From: Mailhella sp.
Lineage (GTDB): Bacteria > Desulfobacterota > Desulfovibrionia > Desulfovibrionales > Desulfovibrionaceae
NCBI GenBank assembly: GCA_017411945.1
Contig: JAFQPD010000055.1
Span: forward strand, 1 to 6,950
Direction: 5' to 3'
DNA length: 6,950 nucleotides
In this document: positions 6,063 through 6,950 of the stretch, piece after piece
How positions within the stretch are numbered: the first letter of the stretch is position 1
Layout: each line of letters opens with the position of its first letter
The notes under the pieces: model-generated
Databases searched by the model: none
What the model was told of the DNA's origin: nothing
What the model saw: only the letters and a program-made list of their open reading frames with translations
Program-made: the position numbers and the translations under genes

Positions 6063-6072
6063 GACTTAAGTC
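6063..6072. promoter_or_regulatory. Possible operator GACTTAAGTC in the divergent intergenic region
   Basis: A perfect 10-base palindrome lies 22 bases before the start of the first XRE gene. A further AAGTC half-site follows at about 6080, and a related GACAAGTC lies at the start of the CI-like gene near 5968. Sites of this form on both sides of a divergent region are what a repressor controlling both genes would need. The palindrome is short and no clear promoter boxes accompany it, so this is a weak call. Confidence 0.25.
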
Positions 6073-6093
6073 TCTTATGCAAGTCTGAAAGTT

Positions 6094-6360
6094 TTGTTTA
6101 ATGGCCTGAAGGCAGAAGACAGAACGAAAAAAATTTTAGGCGCAACTTTTCGGAAGTTCCGCGAACAGCAGGACCTGAGCCGCTATGCGCTCGCCCAACG
6201 CTCCGGCATGGACAGCTCGTGGCTGCGCCGCTTTGAAAACGGTCAGTCCGGCATCCGAGTCGAAACTCTTCTGACCTTGGCCAAAGCTCTTGGCATCCCT
6301 GCTTCAGAAATCATCGCGGCTATGGAAAAAGCCCTTGAATCTTTCCTTGAGAAAAACTAG
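6094..6360 (+). CDS. XRE-family helix-turn-helix regulator (first of two in tandem)
   Basis: This 88-residue product is little more than one XRE/Cro-type DNA-binding domain: residues about 16-72, with the helix-turn-helix in SRYALAQRSGMDSSWLRRFE (29-48) and the typical following helices VETLLTLAKALGIPASEI. A short charged C-terminal helix follows (EKALESFLEKN). The start is uncertain: the frame offers TTG at 6094 (CTG and others further up to a stop about 33 bases earlier) with only a weak GAAAG upstream and no ATG. It uses at least one TTA codon, absent from the core operon. Its stop is 6 bases from the dyad that overlaps the promoter of the second XRE gene, so it may repress or activate that gene. 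Confidence 0.78.
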   Translation: MFNGLKAEDRTKKILGATFRKFREQQDLSRYALAQRSGMDSSWLRRFENGQSGIRVETLLTLAKALGIPASEIIAAMEKALESFLEKN

Positions 6361-6366
6361 CTATCA

Positions 6367-6397
6367 ATATTTGTGACGAATACAGCACAAATATAGT
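6367..6397 (+). promoter_or_regulatory. Operator dyad overlapping the promoter of the second XRE gene
   Basis: ATATTTGTG (6367-6375) and CACAAATAT (6386-6394) are perfect inverted repeats around a 10-base centre, so the two half-sites lie about two helical turns apart, suited to a dimeric HTH protein. Promoter-like boxes fall within and beside it: TTGTGA at 6371-6376 and TATAGT at 6392-6397, with a short 15-base spacer. A protein bound to the dyad would cover both boxes. The stem is AT-rich with no T-run, so it is not a terminator. The start would fall near 6403, giving a leader of about 20 bases. Confidence 0.6.
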
Positions 6398-6422
6398 TCT
6401 GTCAAAGTGCTAGTTTCAAGAA

Positions 6423-6653
6423 ATGGACTCCTTGAAGAACTTTGGCACTGTGCTACGCAATAAAAGACGCGAGAAGGGATTTTCCCAAGAAACCCTCGCT
6501 GAACGTCTTGGCATGAACTCTCATTCGCATATTTGTCGACTTGAGAGTGGCCAGATGTTCCCCAGCCTTGAAATGGTTTTCAAGTTAGCCGACGCACTAG
6601 AAATAAAAGCTTGGGAACTAATCAAGCTAGTCGAAGAAAAAGAGCAGAACTGA
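6423..6653 (+). CDS. XRE-family helix-turn-helix regulator (second of two in tandem)
   Basis: This 76-residue product is a single XRE-type domain: VLRNKRREKGFSQETLAERL (10-29) gives helices 1-2, then GMNSHSHICRLESG forms the recognition region (one residue longer than usual between helices), followed by PSLEMVFKLADALEIKAWEL. A short Glu/Lys tail ends the protein. The size matches phage Cro-like proteins and the controller proteins of restriction-modification systems, but no restriction or methylase gene is in view. The ATG at 6423 has no recognisable ribosome binding site, only AAGAA. Half of its ten leucines are coded by CTA (4) or TTA (1), codons never used in the 928 codons of the core operon, which marks it as foreign. 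It sits between an operator-promoter dyad and a strong terminator. Confidence 0.82.
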   Translation: MDSLKNFGTVLRNKRREKGFSQETLAERLGMNSHSHICRLESGQMFPSLEMVFKLADALEIKAWELIKLVEEKEQN

Positions 6654-6683
6654 AAAGACCCCGCGTGATGCGAGGTCTTTTTT
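6653..6683 (+). terminator. Intrinsic terminator after the second XRE gene, probably bidirectional
   Basis: AAAAGACC (6653-6660) pairs with GGTCTTTT (6674-6681), with three more pairs (CGC/GCG) beyond one mismatch and a 5-base loop, and a run of T to 6683. It begins at the last base of the XRE stop codon. On the minus strand it also ends in TTTT, so it can stop transcripts coming from the tRNA-Pro side. Confidence 0.85.
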
Positions 6684-6746
6684 CTTTAAAGTTCCACTTC
6701 AACTTTATAAGATAACACCAGGTCGGAGCTTTCTTCCTCTGAAAAC

Positions 6747-6764
6747 TGGCACAAGAGTGGCACA
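6747..6764 (+). repeat. TGGCACA direct repeat beside tRNA-Pro
   Basis: TGGCACA occurs at 6747-6753 and 6758-6764, an 11-base period equal to one helical turn. It is in the 138-base non-coding stretch between the XRE terminator and tRNA-Pro, about 60 bases from the tRNA 3' end. Nothing else in that stretch (6684-6821) is recognisable. It could be an old integrase arm site or chance. Confidence 0.3.
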
Positions 6765-6821
6765 GGTTGCCGGATAACAGAAAAGGGAGCTACGACTTCC
6801 ATCGTAACCCCCTGAAATTTC

Positions 6822-6898
6822 TGGTCGGGATGACTAGATTTGAACTAGCGACCCCTTGAACCCCATTCAAGTGCGCTCCCAGACTGCGCTACATCCCG
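6822..6898 (-). tRNA. tRNA-Pro (anticodon GGG)
   Basis: This is a complete 77-base tRNA with encoded CCA (6822-6824). The acceptor stem CGGGATG/CATCCCG is fully paired. The D-arm is GCGC..GCGC. The anticodon stem is CTTGA/TCAAG with loop ATGGGGT, giving GGG (6862-6864) for codon CCC. The T-arm is GCTAG/CTAGT with loop TTCAAAT. Its 3' end faces the foreign XRE cluster, so it may have served as an integration site. Another tRNA lies 23 bases upstream on the same strand, so both may be cut from one transcript. Confidence 0.96.
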
Positions 6899-6921
6899 AC
6901 TCTGGCATGCTGAAAGAGGAG

Positions 6922-6950
6922 TGGAGCTCATGGTCAGAATTGAACTGACG
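6922..6950 (-). tRNA. Partial tRNA (3' part; 5' part outside the window)
   Basis: On the minus strand the T-arm GTCAG-TTCAATT-CTGAC (6933-6949) is followed by the acceptor strand CATGAGC, discriminator T and CCA (6922-6924). The 5' strand should read GCTCATG outside the window. The anticodon is not visible, so the amino acid cannot be given; the U73 discriminator is compatible with Gly, Thr or Cys among others. Confidence 0.85.

Noticed and set aside
6423..6653. Controller protein of a restriction-modification system
   Set aside because: Size and fold would allow it and a dyad lies upstream, but no methylase or nuclease gene follows; a terminator and tRNA genes do.
1..6950. CRISPR array, insertion sequence or rRNA
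   Set aside because: No regularly spaced repeats, no transposase-like product with terminal inverted repeats and no rRNA-like sequence were seen on either strand.

Overview
The window reads as a bacterial chromosome segment in which a GC-rich core operon sits between two tRNA loci, each with foreign DNA at its 3' side. The host is most likely a GC-rich proteobacterium, possibly Desulfovibrionaceae. That guess rests on overall protein character, the strong codon bias of the core genes and a tRNA-Ala(CGC) gene; nothing in the window proves it.

Region 1 (1-2411, plus strand) is the end of an integrated phage or island. It holds a phage-type conserved protein open to the left edge, a 58-residue two-helix membrane protein, a Lar-like CxxC/CxxC zinc-ribbon protein, an unrecognised 80-residue protein, a small basic excisionase-like protein and a tyrosine integrase. 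From 299 on the genes are packed with ATGA overlaps or gaps of at most 20 bases, which suggests one transcript. The integrase stops 13 bases from the CCA end of tRNA-Ala(CGC) (2425-2500, minus). This is the usual layout when an element has inserted into the 3' end of a tRNA gene. The element's other end is outside the window.

Region 2 (2501-5495, minus strand) is the core. It starts with a clear sigma70 promoter for tRNA-Ala and a terminator hairpin for the operon to its right. The operon itself is an AbgT-family transporter followed 21 bases later by peptidase T (pepT). Together they look like an import-and-cleave unit for small peptides or peptide-like conjugates. The 928 codons of these two genes contain no TTA, CTA or TCA, so the antisense frame is open for 3 kb. 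A hairpin with a U-tract lies immediately before the transporter's ribosome binding site.

Region 3 (5496-6821) is a small regulatory cluster of foreign character: a short phage CI-type repressor without a protease domain (minus), then two tandem XRE-type regulators (plus). A 28-base dyad overlaps a promoter between the two XRE genes, and a strong terminator follows the second. No integrase accompanies them. The cluster abuts the 3' end of tRNA-Pro(GGG) (6822-6898, minus), so it may be the remnant of an element once inserted there. A further tRNA on the same strand begins 23 bases beyond and runs off the right edge.

I see no CRISPR array, insertion sequence or rRNA. The most interesting non-coding signals are the operator-promoter dyad at 6367-6397, the repeats and hairpin in the last 80 bases of the integrase gene, and the transporter leader hairpin.
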